Counted from the first letter of the stretch, positions 31,216 to 41,692 are shown. The stretch: 64,000 nt of DNA from Haemaphysalis longicornis (GCA_013339765.2 CM023449.1:115429070-115493069), one strand, 5' to 3'. A program made the numbers and translations. Notes: generated by a model not told the origin, from the sequence alone.

Positions 31216-32300
31216 CTCAGAAATATGTGGTTCCTTTCACAGTTAGACTCATTGTGCCCACGCCAGTGTCCTGAAGACCTACCGACGTCTTCGGTTCCGC
31301 TACTACTGGCGGGGCATGTACAGCTTTGTGCACCAGTACGTTCGCTCTTGCACACACTGTCAGCGCCGTAAATCCCCGCCTCAGCGTTCGTCCGGCCCCA
31401 TGCAAACCGTTACCTTGTCCAATGAGACCATTCGACCGCATCGGAATTGATCTGTATGGCCCCTCCCCTCGCACCGCGGCTGGCAACCGCTGGGTCATCG
31501 TAGCTGTTGACCATCTTACCCGGACGCCGAGACTGCTGCGTTACCTGCTGCTACGGCCGCGACGTTGCGTCCTTCCTTCTTCGCCATTTTATTCTGCGTC
31601 ATGGAGCGCCCCGCGAACTCCTCAGTGACCGCGATAAGGTTTTCCCATCGGAAGTCATCGAGGCGCTTTTGACAGCATGCCGTACCGTCCATCGCACCAC
31701 TACGGCCTACCATCCGCAGTGCAACGGCCTAACCAAGCGCTTCAACCGTACACTGGGCGACATGCTGGCTATGTATGTGGCGTGGGATCACTCTGACTGG
31801 GATGTCCTGCTTCCATTTGTCACATACGCTTATAATACCGCCACACAGTCCACAACCGGCTTTTCTGCCTTTTTTCTTTTGTATGGGCGTGAGCCCTCCT
31901 GCCCCATCGACACGATTCTTCTATACCACGCCGATGCTTCCGAAACCAGGCCGATTTCTTACGTTGTGAAACACGCCGAAGAGTGCTGTCAGCTAGCACG
32001 ATCCTTCACGACCGAAGAACAAGCTCGCCAGAAGACTTGCCATGATGAGTCCACACCTGCCTGCAGCTTTTCGCACCGGCTCTCTCGTCTGGCTGTGGGG
32101 TCCCGAATAAGTCACCTGGGCTATCCACTAAACTGCTTTCGAGATACCACGGCCCCTACCGCGTTGTTAAACGCACGTCTCCAGTAAATTACGTTGTCGA
32201 GCCGGTCACCCCTTCTGCCGACCAGCGCTGTCGCGGCCGTGAGCTCGTTCACATTCAGCGCCTCAAAGCTTACGTCGAACCACTCATCGTATCGTCTTCG
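31216..32300 (+). pseudogene. gypsy 2 integrase, third catalytic residue changed
   Basis: The zinc module (CTHCQRRKSPP) and first core aspartate (near 31440) lie in broken frames. From 31507 to 32187 the frame reads FLLRHFILRHGAPRELLSDRDKVF, then HPQCNGLTKRFNRTLGDM and LLPFVTYAYNTATQSTTGFS. Family members have glutamate where this copy has lysine (NGLTKRFN; the minus-strand element reads NGLTERLN), so the D,D-35-E triad is incomplete. The C terminus is frameshifted before the purine tract. The enzyme should join cDNA ends to the host genome; this copy cannot. Confidence 0.82.
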
Positions 32301-32325
32301 TGAGACGCCAGGATGGCTCCTCTTG

Positions 32326-32340
32326 ACGGGGGGGGGTGAT
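32326..32340 (+). promoter_or_regulatory. Polypurine tract of gypsy element 2
   Basis: ACGGGGGGGGGGTGAT immediately precedes the 3' LTR at 32341. This is the plus-strand primer. Confidence 0.8.
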
Positions 32341-32562
32341 TGTAACGAAGAGTATGAGCGGACGCCTCCAGAGCAAGTAGAACTAAGCGCAGCGCTATCC
32401 GCCTATGCGGGTAAGCGGTGCATCGGTGTAAGAAGACGAAGAAGCAGAAGAACGCTCGGCGTCTGGTCTCGGGGAACCCTGCTCTCGGCTCTTGCGTGTG
32501 CACGCCTCGACCGTGAATAAACCCCTCTCTAAGCGACTACCCAGGCGTCGGCTATCTCCTTT

Positions 32563-32565
<3 letters not shown>
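32341..32565 (+). repeat. 3' LTR of gypsy element 2
   Basis: 225 bp, TGTAACGAAG to CTTTACA. The TATA box of the 5' LTR is changed to GGTGTAAGAAG. Its end meets (TA)n. Confidence 0.9.

Positions 32566-32596
<31 letters not shown>
32566..32596. repeat. (TA)n microsatellite
   Basis: Joins the gypsy 3' LTR to the tRNA-headed tandem array. The array resumes within its AGATAGGTCAGCAG segment. Confidence 0.95.
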
Positions 32597-32598
<2 letters not shown>

Positions 32599-32720
32599 TC
32601 AGCAGTCTACAACGCCAAAGGAAGCATAGGGGTGTGGTTAGGCTCTTTTCTTTTTCACTACGGTTAATGAAGTACACATTTTTTTTAATTTACAGAAGAA
32701 AGAAAGAAAGAAAAACACGC

Positions 32721-32791
32721 GCCCAGAGTGGGGACCGAACCCACGCCTTTCGATTACATGTCGAATGCCTTACCAATTCGGCTATCTGGGC
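32721..32791 (-). tRNA. tRNA-Thr(UGU)-like cloverleaf in repeat unit
   Basis: The acceptor stem GCCCAGA/TCTGGGC is perfect, the anticodon stem is TTCGA/TCGAA and the T stem is GTGGG/CCCAC. The loop CATGTAA puts TGT at the anticodon but has A where U33 is required, and TTCGGTC lacks A58. It is probably a SINE-type head rather than a working tRNA gene. Confidence 0.4.
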
Positions 32792-33200
32792 GACTGTGTT
32801 CTCCTTCACTTTCTGAGCTATTTATATTTACTAGAATTGTATCTCACGCTTGAGGGTGGTAGCCAGCGCCACTCTGACTACACGGGGAGAAGGGGACCTT
32901 CTTTTCAACCCCCGGGGCGTGACTCAAACGTCTACAGCCTGTCATGAGCGGGTAACTGGCGGGAAGCCTTCTTATGCTACCTAGGTATCAAGGCTGCCAG
33001 AGCCGAGACCCTCGCTAGGCTTTCGCAGAATAATATGTAAGGAAATGAGGGGCTCGTTGAGGAATACAGAAAGATAGGTCAGGCAGGCTACAAACGCCAA
33101 AGGAGGCATAGGGGTGTGGTTAGCTCTTTTCTTTTTCACTACGGTTAATGAAGTACACATTTTTTTAAATATACAGAAGAAAGAAAGAAAGAAAACACGC

Positions 33201-33272
33201 GCCCAGAGGTGGGGACCAGAACCCACGCCTTTCGATTACATGTCGAATGCCTTACCAATTCGGCTATCTGGC
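33201..33272 (-). tRNA. tRNA-Thr(UGU)-like, damaged copy
   Basis: As the neighbouring unit, but with an inserted G in the T arm, an extra A, and one G missing from the acceptor stem (TCTGGC). Confidence 0.35.
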
Positions 33273-33683
33273 GACTGTGTTCTCCTTCACTTTCTGAGCT
33301 ATTTATATTTACTAGAATTGTATCTGACGCTTGAGGGTGGTAGCCAGCGTCACTCTGACTACACGGGGAGAAGGGGACCTTCTTTTCAACCCCCGGGACG
33401 TGACTCAAACGTCTACAGCCTGTCATGAGCGGGTAACTGGCGGGAAGCCCTCTAATGCTACCTAGGCATGAAGGCTGCCAGAACCGAGACCCTCGCTAGG
33501 CTTTCGCAGAATAATATAGTAAGGAAATGAGGGGCTCGTTGAGGAAATACAGAAAGATAGGTCAAGCAGTCTACAACGCCAAAGGAGGCATAGGGGTGAG
33601 GTTAGGCTCTCTTTTTTTACTACGGTTAATGAAGTACACATTTTTTTTAAATATACAGAAGAAAGAAAGAAAGAAAAACACGC

Positions 33684-33754
33684 GCCCAGAGTGGGGACCG
33701 AACCCACGCCTTTCGATTACATGTCGAATGCCTTACCAATTCGGCTATCTGGGC
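33684..33754 (-). tRNA. tRNA-Thr(UGU)-like cloverleaf in repeat unit
   Basis: Undamaged 71-nt version. It is the last minus-oriented unit before the array flips at about 33764. Confidence 0.4.
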
Positions 33755-33817
33755 GACTGTGTTCAGATACAATTCTAGTAAATATAAATAGCTCAGAAAG
33801 TGAAGGAGAACACAGTC

Positions 33818-33888
33818 GCCCAGATAGCCGAATTGGTAAGGCATTCGACATGTAATCGAAAGGCGTGGGTTCGGTCCCCACTCTAGGC
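33818..33888 (+). tRNA. tRNA-Thr(UGU)-like cloverleaf in repeat unit
   Basis: First plus-oriented copy after the inversion. One acceptor base is changed (TCTAGGC). Confidence 0.4.
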
Positions 33889-34301
33889 GCGTGTTTTTCT
33901 TTCTTTCTTTCTTCTGTATATTTAAAAAAAAATGTGTACTTCATTAACCGTAGTGAAAAAGAAAAGAGCCTAACCACACCCCTATGCCTCCTTTGGCGTT
34001 GTAGACTGCTGACCTATCTTTCTGTATTTCCTCAACGAGCCCCTCATTTCCTTACTATATTATTCTGCGAAAGCCTAGCGAGGGTCTCGGTTCTGGCAGC
34101 CCTGATGCCTAGGTAGCATAAGAGGGCTTCCCGCCAGTTACCCGCTCATGACAGGCTGTAGACGTTTGAGTCACGCCCCGGGGGTTGAAAAGAAGGTCCC
34201 CTTCTCCCCGTGTAGTCAGAGTGGCGCTGGCTACCACCCTCAAGCGTCAGATACAATTCTAGTAAATATAAATAGCTCAGAAAGTGAAGGAGAACACTGT
34301 C

Positions 34302-34372
34302 GCCCAGATAGCCGAATTGGTAAAGCATTCGACATGTAATCTAAAGGCGTGGGTTCGGTCCCCACTCTGGGC
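34302..34372 (+). tRNA. tRNA-Thr(UGU)-like cloverleaf in repeat unit
   Basis: Changes at GGTAAAGC in the D stem and AATCTAAAGG in the anticodon stem weaken the fold. This unit is interrupted downstream by the LINE at 34551. Confidence 0.38.
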
Positions 34373-34793
34373 GCGTGTTTTTCTTTCTTTCTTTCTTCTG
34401 TATATTTAAAAAAAATGTGTACTGCCTTAACTGTAGTGAAAAAGAAAAGAGCCTAACCACACCCCTATGCCTCCTTTGGCGTTGTAGACTGCTGACCTAT
34501 CTTTCTGTATTTCCTCAACGAGCCCCTCATTCCTTACTATATTATTCTGCCTGGCAGCAGCGACAGCGCACGGAGCAACTGACTGAAGCAATATTCCATA
34601 TCACTGCAGTTCACTCGTCCGGTTGCCGGGTCGCCTGCGCATTGACTCGGGAGGTGCTGTTCCATCACCGACAGTCCTGATTGCTGTCACGACGCTTCCT
34701 GCACGTGCTGGCTTTCGAGGCTGCGCAGCTGTACACACGGCTGCGTCATCGGGGATATCACCACTGGGTGGCACCAGCCTCGCCGAGCAACGG

Positions 34794-34826
34794 TATAAAA
34801 GCACCGGGATTGTCAGCAGGGTTCCA
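34794..34826 (+). promoter_or_regulatory. TATA box and predicted start, monomer 1
   Basis: TATAAAA at 34794-34800, with the next CTGGCAG boundary 33 bp downstream. The same spacing holds for the boxes at 35070 and 35346. The element's own 5' end begins at the equivalent of this boundary. Confidence 0.7.
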
Positions 34827-35069
34827 CTGGCAGCAGCGACAGCGCACGGAGCAACTGACTGAAGCAATATTCCATATCACTGCAGTTCACTCGTCCGGTT
34901 GCCGGGTCGCCTGCGCATTGACTCGGGAGGTGCTGTTCCATCACCGACAGTCCTGATTGCTGTCACGACGCTTCCTGCACGTGCTAACTTTCGAGACTGC
35001 GCAGCTGTACACACGGCTGCGTCATCGGGGATATCACCACTGCGTGGCACCAGCTTTGCCGAGCAACGG

Positions 35070-35102
35070 TATAAAAGCACCGGGATTGTCAGCAGGGTTC
35101 CA
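35070..35102 (+). promoter_or_regulatory. TATA box and predicted start, monomer 2
   Basis: TATAAAA at 35070-35076, with the CTGGCAG boundary at 35103. Confidence 0.7.
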
Positions 35103-35345
35103 CTGGCAGCAGCGACAGCGCACGGAGCAACTGACTGAAGCAATATTCCATATCACTGCAGTTCACTCGTCCGGTTGCCGGGTCGCCTGCGCATTGACTC
35201 GGGAGGTGCTGTTCCATCACCGACAGTCCTGATTGCTGTCACGACGCTTCCTGCACGTGCTGGCTTTCGAGACTGCGCAGCTGTACACTCGGCTGCGTCA
35301 TCGGGGATATCACCACTGGGTGGCACCAGCTTCGCCGAGCAACGG

Positions 35346-35378
35346 TATAAAAGCACCGGGATTGTCAGCAGGGTTCCA
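35346..35378 (+). promoter_or_regulatory. TATA box and predicted start, monomer 3
   Basis: TATAAAA at 35346-35352. Of the three it is closest to ORF1. A start at 35379 would give a leader of about 168 nt. Confidence 0.7.
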
Positions 35379-35546
35379 CTGGCAGCAGCGACAGCGCACG
35401 GAGCAACTGACTGAAGCAATATTCCATATCACTGCAGGTTGGTCCAAGCACCGTCTGTATGCGAATCCTTGAGTTGCCCATTTGCGCGTCGCTGCTGCCC
35501 ACCTTTGTAGTTTTGCCCTGTCTAAAGTGCTTATTGACTGTGCATT

Positions 35547-36299
35547 ATGCCGACGAACGTTGAGCTAGCAAAAAAGATTGAAGAACTTGAGGAAAAGCTG
35601 AACGCCCAAACCGAAAAATTGGAATATACGGTTTTTGGAAGGATCTTGCTGAAGTTTGAAACGTCTGGTGTAGATGTGGTGAAAATGAAAATAGCCGTAG
35701 ACGAACTAGTTGCTAGTGCAGAATACACTGAAAAACTTGTGGAAGATCTGCGGAAAGAAAACGCGTCTTTAGCCGCAGAGAACAAGTCGCTAAAATCCGA
35801 AAACCGCACGATGTGGAGAAAAATAGCCGAGCTTGAACAGTACTCGCGACTGAACAACGTCGAGGTTAGAGGTGTGCCATGCACGCAGGGCGAGGACTGC
35901 GTCGCCATCTTGAAAACGATGGGTGAAAAAATCGGGTGTCCGGTGTCGCCTACTGATCTCGACGTTGTTCACCGTGTTCCTACTGCAAAAGTCAACAACA
36001 AAAACATTCTTGCACGTTTCACTTCAAGAGACAAAAAATCAGAATTCATTATCAAGGCCCGTAAGGCGAAGCTCTGCTTGAGTGACATCAACATTCCATC
36101 GACAACTGACAGCCCTGTGTTTGTCAATGAACACCTCACCCCTGCTAACAAGGCTCTGTTTTCCAAGGCTCTGGACCTAAAGAAAGAGAAAAAGTGGATG
36201 TTTCTATGGACAACTAACTGTCAAATCAAAGCACGCAAGACAGAGGACAGCAAAGTATTCAGAATATGCGACGAAGCTGACCTGGCTAAAATTGTCTAA
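35547..36299 (+). CDS. LINE ORF1 protein (coiled coil and RNA-binding type)
   Basis: An intact 250-residue frame from ATG 35547 to TAA 36299. Residues of about 5-100 are heptad-rich and predicted coiled coil (KKIEELEEKLNAQTEKLE, ENASLAAENKSLKSENRTM, KIAELEQYSRLNNVEVRG). The second half has an RRM-like/CTD layout as in ORF1 proteins of CR1/L2/L1-type elements (VHRVPTAK, NILARFTSRDKKSEFI, NEHLTPANKALFSKALDLKKEKKW). Such proteins bind the element RNA and act as a chaperone. There is no 2A motif or zinc knuckle, unlike the ORF1 at 54224-55186. Codon use and lack of stops suggest a fairly young element. Confidence 0.82.
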   Translation: MPTNVELAKKIEELEEKLNAQTEKLEYTVFGRILLKFETSGVDVVKMKIAVDELVASAEYTEKLVEDLRKENASLAAENKSLKSENRTMWRKIAELEQYSRLNNVEVRGVPCTQGEDCVAILKTMGEKIGCPVSPTDLDVVHRVPTAKVNNKNILARFTSRDKKSEFIIKARKAKLCLSDINIPSTTDSPVFVNEHLTPANKALFSKALDLKKEKKWMFLWTTNCQIKARKTEDSKVFRICDEADLAKIV

Positions 36300-36333
36300 C
36301 TCCTTCATTTGTATAAGATGCGCATGTGCCAGA

Positions 36334-39224
36334 CATGGATTCTATATCACCCTTCCTTTCACGAGCTCAGCTTATCTCCTTTGTAGGAAATAACTCTCAC
36401 TCAATAATTCATTTCAATGGCAAGAAGCCTTTGAAAACACTTCGATGAATTCCATAATCTCGTTTCCATCATCATTTACCAGCCCATTCTCAATCATTGG
36501 AATAACTGAAACATGGCTCTCGGAAGACGATCGAACATCTTTTCTGCTTCCTACCTACACACCTTACTACTGTCACAGACTATCTAATAACTATGGCGGT
36601 GCAGCTATATACGTACTAAAAAACATTTCTTGCAACGGAGATTTGATCTAGAATTAAAAACAAGTCATTGTGAATCTGCTTGGCTTGAATTTTGAAAACA
36701 CTTTTCTTAATCGTGATAACAAGAATTTTTATATTGGTTGTATTTACCGCTCTCCGTCGTCACCAGTTTCCGAATTTTGCACAAAGTTACAGCATTCTCT
36801 TAATACCATTTCACTTGAAAAATAAAAATGCCATTATCATGGGTGATATTAACATTATTTACTGGATGATCTCTCCCCTAATACAATCAACTATCTCAGC
36901 TCGTTGAACAGCTATGGGTTTGAATGTTTAATTAATATTCCAACTAGACCAAATTGTAATAGTAATGGTTCTCTTATTGATCATGCATTGTCCAATCTTC
37001 TGACCCCACCAGATGCTGCAGTCTTGGAAATTGATATCACTGACCACTATCCTATTGTCTTGTGCTTCAATCATGTTGTGAAACCACATTTAACTTCATT
37101 TATTAGATGCATTTTAAACAAAGAAAAATTTGTAGATGCCGTTGCTAGTATAGACTGGTCTGTAGTTTATTTAATGAATAACGCGCAGGAAGCTTTCACT
37201 CTATTTTCATCTTTACTTCTAACACAAGTTCAATCTTGTACCGATAAACAAAAATGTAAAAAAGTAATAGCTTCGGAAAAAAATCCATGGTTGACAGACA
37301 GATTACTCGCAGAAATGCGCAAACGTGATAACCTATACAGAAAAACCAAAAGGCAACCGTATAACACAAACTTGCTCGCTCGCTACAAAAAATTTTGCAA
37401 CCTACTTAACTCGCAGTTAAAAGGAGCCAAAAGGAAGTATTACGAGCAAAAACTAACGGATGCAGGTAATAGCACTCGAAAGAAATGGGAAATTATTAAT
37501 TCATTTTTAAATAGAAGCAAACATCGCAATTGCATAACTGAAGTGATTCACAACAATGTTACTTATAGTGACCCAACTGATATTGCTAATCATTTTGCGA
37601 ACTTTTTCTTTCAAGTCGAATCATCCCCGCCTCCATTAGATGAAGTGGACTTAGTTCGCCTACCTCACTCGTTTTTCTTGTTTCCTTCGACGCCAGACGA
37701 ACTTTTCAACATAATACGCAACCTGAAAGTAACAAGTGCTGGCCTAGATGGTTTACATTCCACACATATAAAAATGGTAGCCCATCTCATATCAAATGTA
37801 CTCGCTTTTATTGTTAATTTGATGTTTAAATCAGGCGTGTTTCCGCAAGAGCTCAAACCGGGTAAAATAATTCCAGTAAATAAAAAAGGAGATACTTCAC
37901 TACTTAACAACTACCGTCCCATTTGCATATTACCGTTTTTGAGCAAAGTCATTGAAAAATTGGTATCATTACGCCTAACTAATTATCTAAATAAAATTTA
38001 ACATTCTATCTCCCTGTCAGTTCGGCTTCCGTACCGGGTACTCTAGTGACCCTTGCGCTTATTCACTCACTGACCAACTTAAACAGTCTATAGACAGCGG
38101 TTGTTTTGCCGGCGGCGTTTTTATCGACCTAACAAAAGCATTTGACACAATCAATCATAACATTCTTTTTAAAAAACTAGAAGCTATTGGGATAACTGGA
38201 CCACCATTACTGCTACTGCAGAGCTACCTCTGTAACCGTAAACAAAAGGTATTAGTTTCTAATGTATATTCCATATCTAAAACTACTACATTAGTGTTCC
38301 TCAAGGTTCGATTCTGGGGGCCAGTCCTGTTCCTCCTATACATCAATGATTTACCTACCTCTGCCTTTCTTCTTCTACATGCATACTATATGCAGATGAT
38401 ACCACAATTTTTAACTCCGCCAATAGCCTTACAATCTTTAACTGAGAAATTAAACTCTGATATGGCCAGGTTGGTGTTTTGGATTACTAAAAATATGTTA
38501 CAGATAAACGCATCTAAAACAAATTTGTGGTCTTCACTTCAACCCCATAAATCTTTAACTTCTACTTCCCCCCATCCAAATTGCTGAGAATAACATCCCT
38601 GTAAGTGATTCCTCTCGGTTTCTCGGTGTAGAACTTGACTGTAACCTAAGGTACCATCAACACATTGCACTCATCAGAAAAAAAATGACCTACGGCATAA
38701 GAATAATAATTAAAAAAGCTCGCCCTTATTTCGATCAGGCAACATTAAGGTCATTATATTTTTCCTTCGTTCATTCGTACATTCTTACTGCATTGGTTTC
38801 ATGGGGTAGCACATACAGCACTCACCTCACGTCAATCCAGACAATCCAAAACAAGCAATAAGAAATTGTCACATCTAGCCCATTTCGCAGTACGCTAAGT
38901 CATTGCTTCATGAGAATAACATATTAACGGTTAAGGAACTTATAAATTTAATCTCGGTATATATATATGTATAAGACAATAAATAACCAACTTCCACACT
39001 TATCACCTTCAATATCTTTGCTTACAAATACTAATGTCACGAGGTTGCCCACAACAATAATTTCATCTTACCCAAAGTTCGTACTAACTACGGCAAGCAG
39101 ACAATTTATTTTTCTGGGATCGCATTTTGGAATACCTTACCCCTAGATATTAAAACATCACGTACATTGAATGAAATGAAAAACAAGCTAAAAAAATATA
39201 CAATGTCCAATGACTAGCCAGTTT
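36334..39224 (+). pseudogene. LINE ORF2 (EEP endonuclease and reverse transcriptase), broken
   Basis: The endonuclease signature IIGITETWLSEDD lies near 36495, GDINI near 36845, and a TDHYPIV block near 37045. The longest open part, 36904-38001, spans the endonuclease end and RT start (VFPQELKPGKIIPVNKKGD, NNYRPICILPFLSKVIEKL). Beyond it, QFGFRTGYSS, FIDLTKAFDTINH, a VPQGS-like block and YADDTT near 38390 occur in changing frames. The C terminus ends MSND* near 39224. The start at ATG 36334 is a guess. A TGA, a TAG and several indels break it, so it cannot encode a working enzyme. Confidence 0.82.
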
Positions 39225-39510
39225 TTGTCCTTCTTATTTATTTTGTGTTTTGCTGTTACGCACTTATTTATTGTTTTATGATTCATAAAGTGGATTACCT
39301 TGATAACTTTTCCATGATATTTCATACGTGTATCCCTGTTTTATTTGCTTGTACCCACTGTTACTGATGTTCTTTTTTTTCTGTCTATCTGCTGCGTTTA
39401 TTAAACTTTTTTTTCACTTTTACATTGCACAGGAGGTCCCCTTACAGTCTTCGACTATGGGACCTCCTTCTGTATATTTTGCCCGTGTTATGTATTTTTG
39501 TAATAATAAA

Positions 39511-39534
39511 CTGATTGATTGATTGATTGATTGA
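39511..39534 (+). repeat. (TGAT)n 3' tail of the LINE
   Basis: About six TGAT units after AATAATAAAC end the element at the array junction. Confidence 0.85.
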
Positions 39535-39766
39535 AAGCCTAGCGAGGGTCTCGGTTCTGGCAGCCTTGATGCCTAGGTAGCATAAGAGGGCTTCCCGCCA
39601 GTTACCCGCTCATGACAGGCTGTAGACGTTTGAGTCCACGCCCCGGGGGTTGAAAAGAAGGTCCCCTTCTCCCCGTGTAGTCAGAGTGGCGCTGGCTACC
39701 ACCCTCAAGCGTCAAATACAATTCTAGTAAATATAAATAGCTCAGAAAGTGAAGGAGAACACAGTC

Positions 39767-39837
39767 GCCCAGATAGCCGAATTGGTAAGGCATTCGACAT
39801 GTAATCGAAAGGCGTGGGTTCGGTCCCCACTCTGGGC
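39767..39837 (+). tRNA. tRNA-Thr(UGU)-like cloverleaf in repeat unit
   Basis: Consensus 71-nt version with perfect acceptor, anticodon and T stems. No intron and no terminal T-run; TTTTTC follows after CGCGTG. Confidence 0.42.
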
Positions 39838-40247
39838 GCGTGTTTTTCTTTCTTTCTTTCTTCTGTATATTTAAAAAAATGTGTACTTCATTAACCGTAG
39901 TGAAAAAGAAAAGAGCCTAACACACCCCTATGCCTCCTTTGGCGTTGTAGACTGCTGACCTATCTTTCTGTATTTCCTCAACGAGCCCCTCATTTCCTTA
40001 CTATATTATTCTGCGAAAGCCTAGCGAGGGTCTCGGTTCTGGCAGTCTTGATGCCTAGGTAGCATAAGAGGGCTTCCCGCCAGTTACCCCGCTCATGACA
40101 GGCTGTAGACGTTTGAGTCACGCCCGGGGGTTGAAAAGAAGGTCCCCTTCTCCCCGTGTAGTCAGAGTGGCGCTGGCTACCACCCTCAAGCGTCAGATAC
40201 AATTCTAGTAAATATAAATAGCCCAGAAAGTGAAGGAGAACACAGTC

Positions 40248-40318
40248 GCCCAGATAGCCGAATTGGTAAGGCATTCGACATTTAATCGAAAGGCGTGGGT
40301 TCGGTCCCCAGTCTGGGC
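40248..40318 (+). tRNA. tRNA-Thr(UGU)-like cloverleaf in repeat unit
   Basis: CATTTAA replaces CATGTAA in the loop, so even the Thr-type anticodon is lost. The acceptor 3' strand is GTCTGGGC. Confidence 0.38.
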
Positions 40319-40730
40319 GCGTGTTTTTCTTTCTTTCTTTCTTCTGTATATTTAAAAAAAAATGTGTTTTTCATTAACCGTAGTGAAAAAGAAAAGAGCC
40401 TAACCACACCACCTATGCTCCTTTGGCGTTGTAGACTGCTGACCTATCTTTCTGTATTTCCTCAACGCCCCTCATTTTCCTTACTATATTATTCTGCGAA
40501 AGCCTAGCGAGGGTCTCGGTTCTGGCAGCCTTGATGCCTAGGTAGCATAAGAGGGCTTCCCGCCAGTTACCCGCTCATGACAGGCTGTAGACGTTTGAGT
40601 CACGCCCCGGGGGTTGAAAAGAAGGTCCCCTTCTCCCCGTGTAGTCACAGTGGCGCTGGCCACCACCCTCAAGCGTCAGATACAATTCTAGTAAATATAA
40701 ATAGCTCAGAAAGTGAAGGAGAACACAGTC

Positions 40731-40803
40731 GCCCAGATAGCCGAATTGGTTAAGGCATTCACAATGTAATCGAAAGGCGTGGGTTCGGTCCCCCACTCTG
40801 GGC
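40731..40803 (+). tRNA. tRNA-Thr-like, damaged copy
   Basis: An extra T in GGTTAAGG and an extra C in the T stem. The anticodon stem is changed to TTCACAATG. Confidence 0.35.
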
Positions 40804-41214
40804 GCGTGTTTTTCTTTCTTTCTTACATCTGTATATTTAAAAAAAATGTGTACTTCATTAACCGTAGTGAAAAAAAAAAGAGCCCAACCACACCCCTATG
40901 CCTCCTTTGGCGTTGTAGACTGCTGACCTATATTTCTGTATTTCCTCAACGAGCCCCTCATTTCCTTACGATATTATTCTGCGAAAGCCTAGCGAGGGTC
41001 TCGGTTCTGGCAGCCTTGATGCCTAGGTAGCATAAGAGGGCTTCCCGCCAGTTACCCGCTCATGACAGGCTGTAGACGTTTGAGTCACGCCCCGGGGGTT
41101 GAAAAGAAGGTCCCCTTCTCCCCGTGTAGTCAGAGTGGCGCTGGCTACCACCCTCAAGCGTCAGATACAATTCTAGTAAATATAAATAGCCCAGAAAGTG
41201 AAGGAGAACACAGT

Positions 41215-41285
41215 CGCCCAGATAGCCGAATTGGTAAGGCATTCGACATGTAATCGAAAGGCGTGGGTTCGGTCCCCACTCTGGG
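41215..41285 (+). tRNA. tRNA-Thr(UGU)-like cloverleaf in repeat unit
   Basis: Consensus version. Its TTTC tail is one repeat shorter than in other units. Confidence 0.42.
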
Positions 41286-41692
41286 CGCGTGTTTTTCTTT
41301 CTTTCTTCTGTATATTTAAAAAAAATGTGTACTTCATTACCGTAGTGAAAAAGAAAAGAGCCTAACCACACCCCTATGCCTCCTTTGGCGTTGTAGACTC
41401 CTGACCTATCTTTCTGTATTTCCTCAACGAGCCCCTCATTTCCTTACTATATTATCCTGCGAAAGCCTAGCGAGGGTCTCGGTTCTGGCAGCCTTGATGC
41501 CTAGGTAGCATAAGAGGGCTTCCCGCCAGTTACCCGCTCACGACAGGCTGTAGACGTTTCAGTCACGCCCCGGGGGTTGAAAAGAAGGTCCCCTTCTCCC
41601 CGTGTAGTCAGAGTGGCGCTGGCTACCACCCTCAAGCGTCAGATACAATTCTACCAAATATAAATAGCTCATAAAGTGAAGGAGAACACAGT

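Larger units (their letters stand above)
24678..32565 (+). mobile_element. Ty3/gypsy element 2, copy B, both LTRs present, with nested BEL/Pao
   Basis: The 7.9-kb unit has a 5' LTR, primer-binding-like site, gag, protease, 2.5-kb BEL/Pao insertion, RT, RNase H, integrase, purine tract and 3' LTR. Without the insertion it is about 5.4 kb, normal for gypsy. It lies within (TA)n on both sides, so any target duplication is hidden in TA. The RT and integrase have many one-base insertions compared with copy A or with a readable frame. The nested insertion alone would have inactivated pol. Confidence 0.9.
32597..34550. repeat. tRNA-Thr-like 481-bp tandem array, left part, with orientation switch
   Basis: About 2.4 units read on the minus strand (32597-33764), then the orientation flips and about 1.6 units read on the plus strand. 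Each unit has a 71-nt tRNA-like cloverleaf, a TTTC/GAAA repeat, a TTTAAAAAAAATGTG run, a unique body, and a GTAGTCAGAGTGGCGCTGG block. The flip occurs at a GGGCGACTGTGTTC / GAACACAGTCGCCC inverted repeat around 33750-33820. The right edge (34550) is the insertion point of the LINE. Units are over 95% alike by eye. Confidence 0.88.
34551..35437 (+). repeat. Tandem 276-bp promoter monomers of the LINE
   Basis: CTGGCAGCAGCGACAGCG recurs at 34551, 34827, 35103 and 35379, exactly 276 bp apart, giving three full monomers and a partial fourth. They differ by a few bases each. Each full monomer ends with GGTATAAAAGC. The first starts precisely at the array junction. Confidence 0.92.
34551..39534 (+). 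mobile_element. Near full-length CR1/L2-type LINE with tandem promoter monomers
   Basis: Order: 276-bp promoter monomers (34551-35437), short leader, ORF1 (35547-36299), ORF2 with EEP endonuclease and RT (36334-39224), a 3' UTR with AATAAA, and a (TGAT)n tail at about 39511-39534. It interrupts a tandem-array unit: ATTATTCTGC before it and GAAAGCCTAGC after it are contiguous in intact units, so there is no target duplication beyond at most 2-3 bases. ORF1 is intact but ORF2 is broken by stops and frameshifts. Clade is inferred from the ORF1 type and RT motifs. Confidence 0.85.

Noticed and set aside
34551..35437. Possible CRISPR-like or satellite array
   Set aside because: Monomers are contiguous at 276 bp with no spacers, carry TATA boxes and lead directly into ORF1. 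They are LINE promoter monomers in a eukaryote.
35531..35908. Minus-strand open frame of 125 codons rich in Ser/Phe
   Set aside because: It is the antisense shadow of the LINE ORF1 coiled coil.
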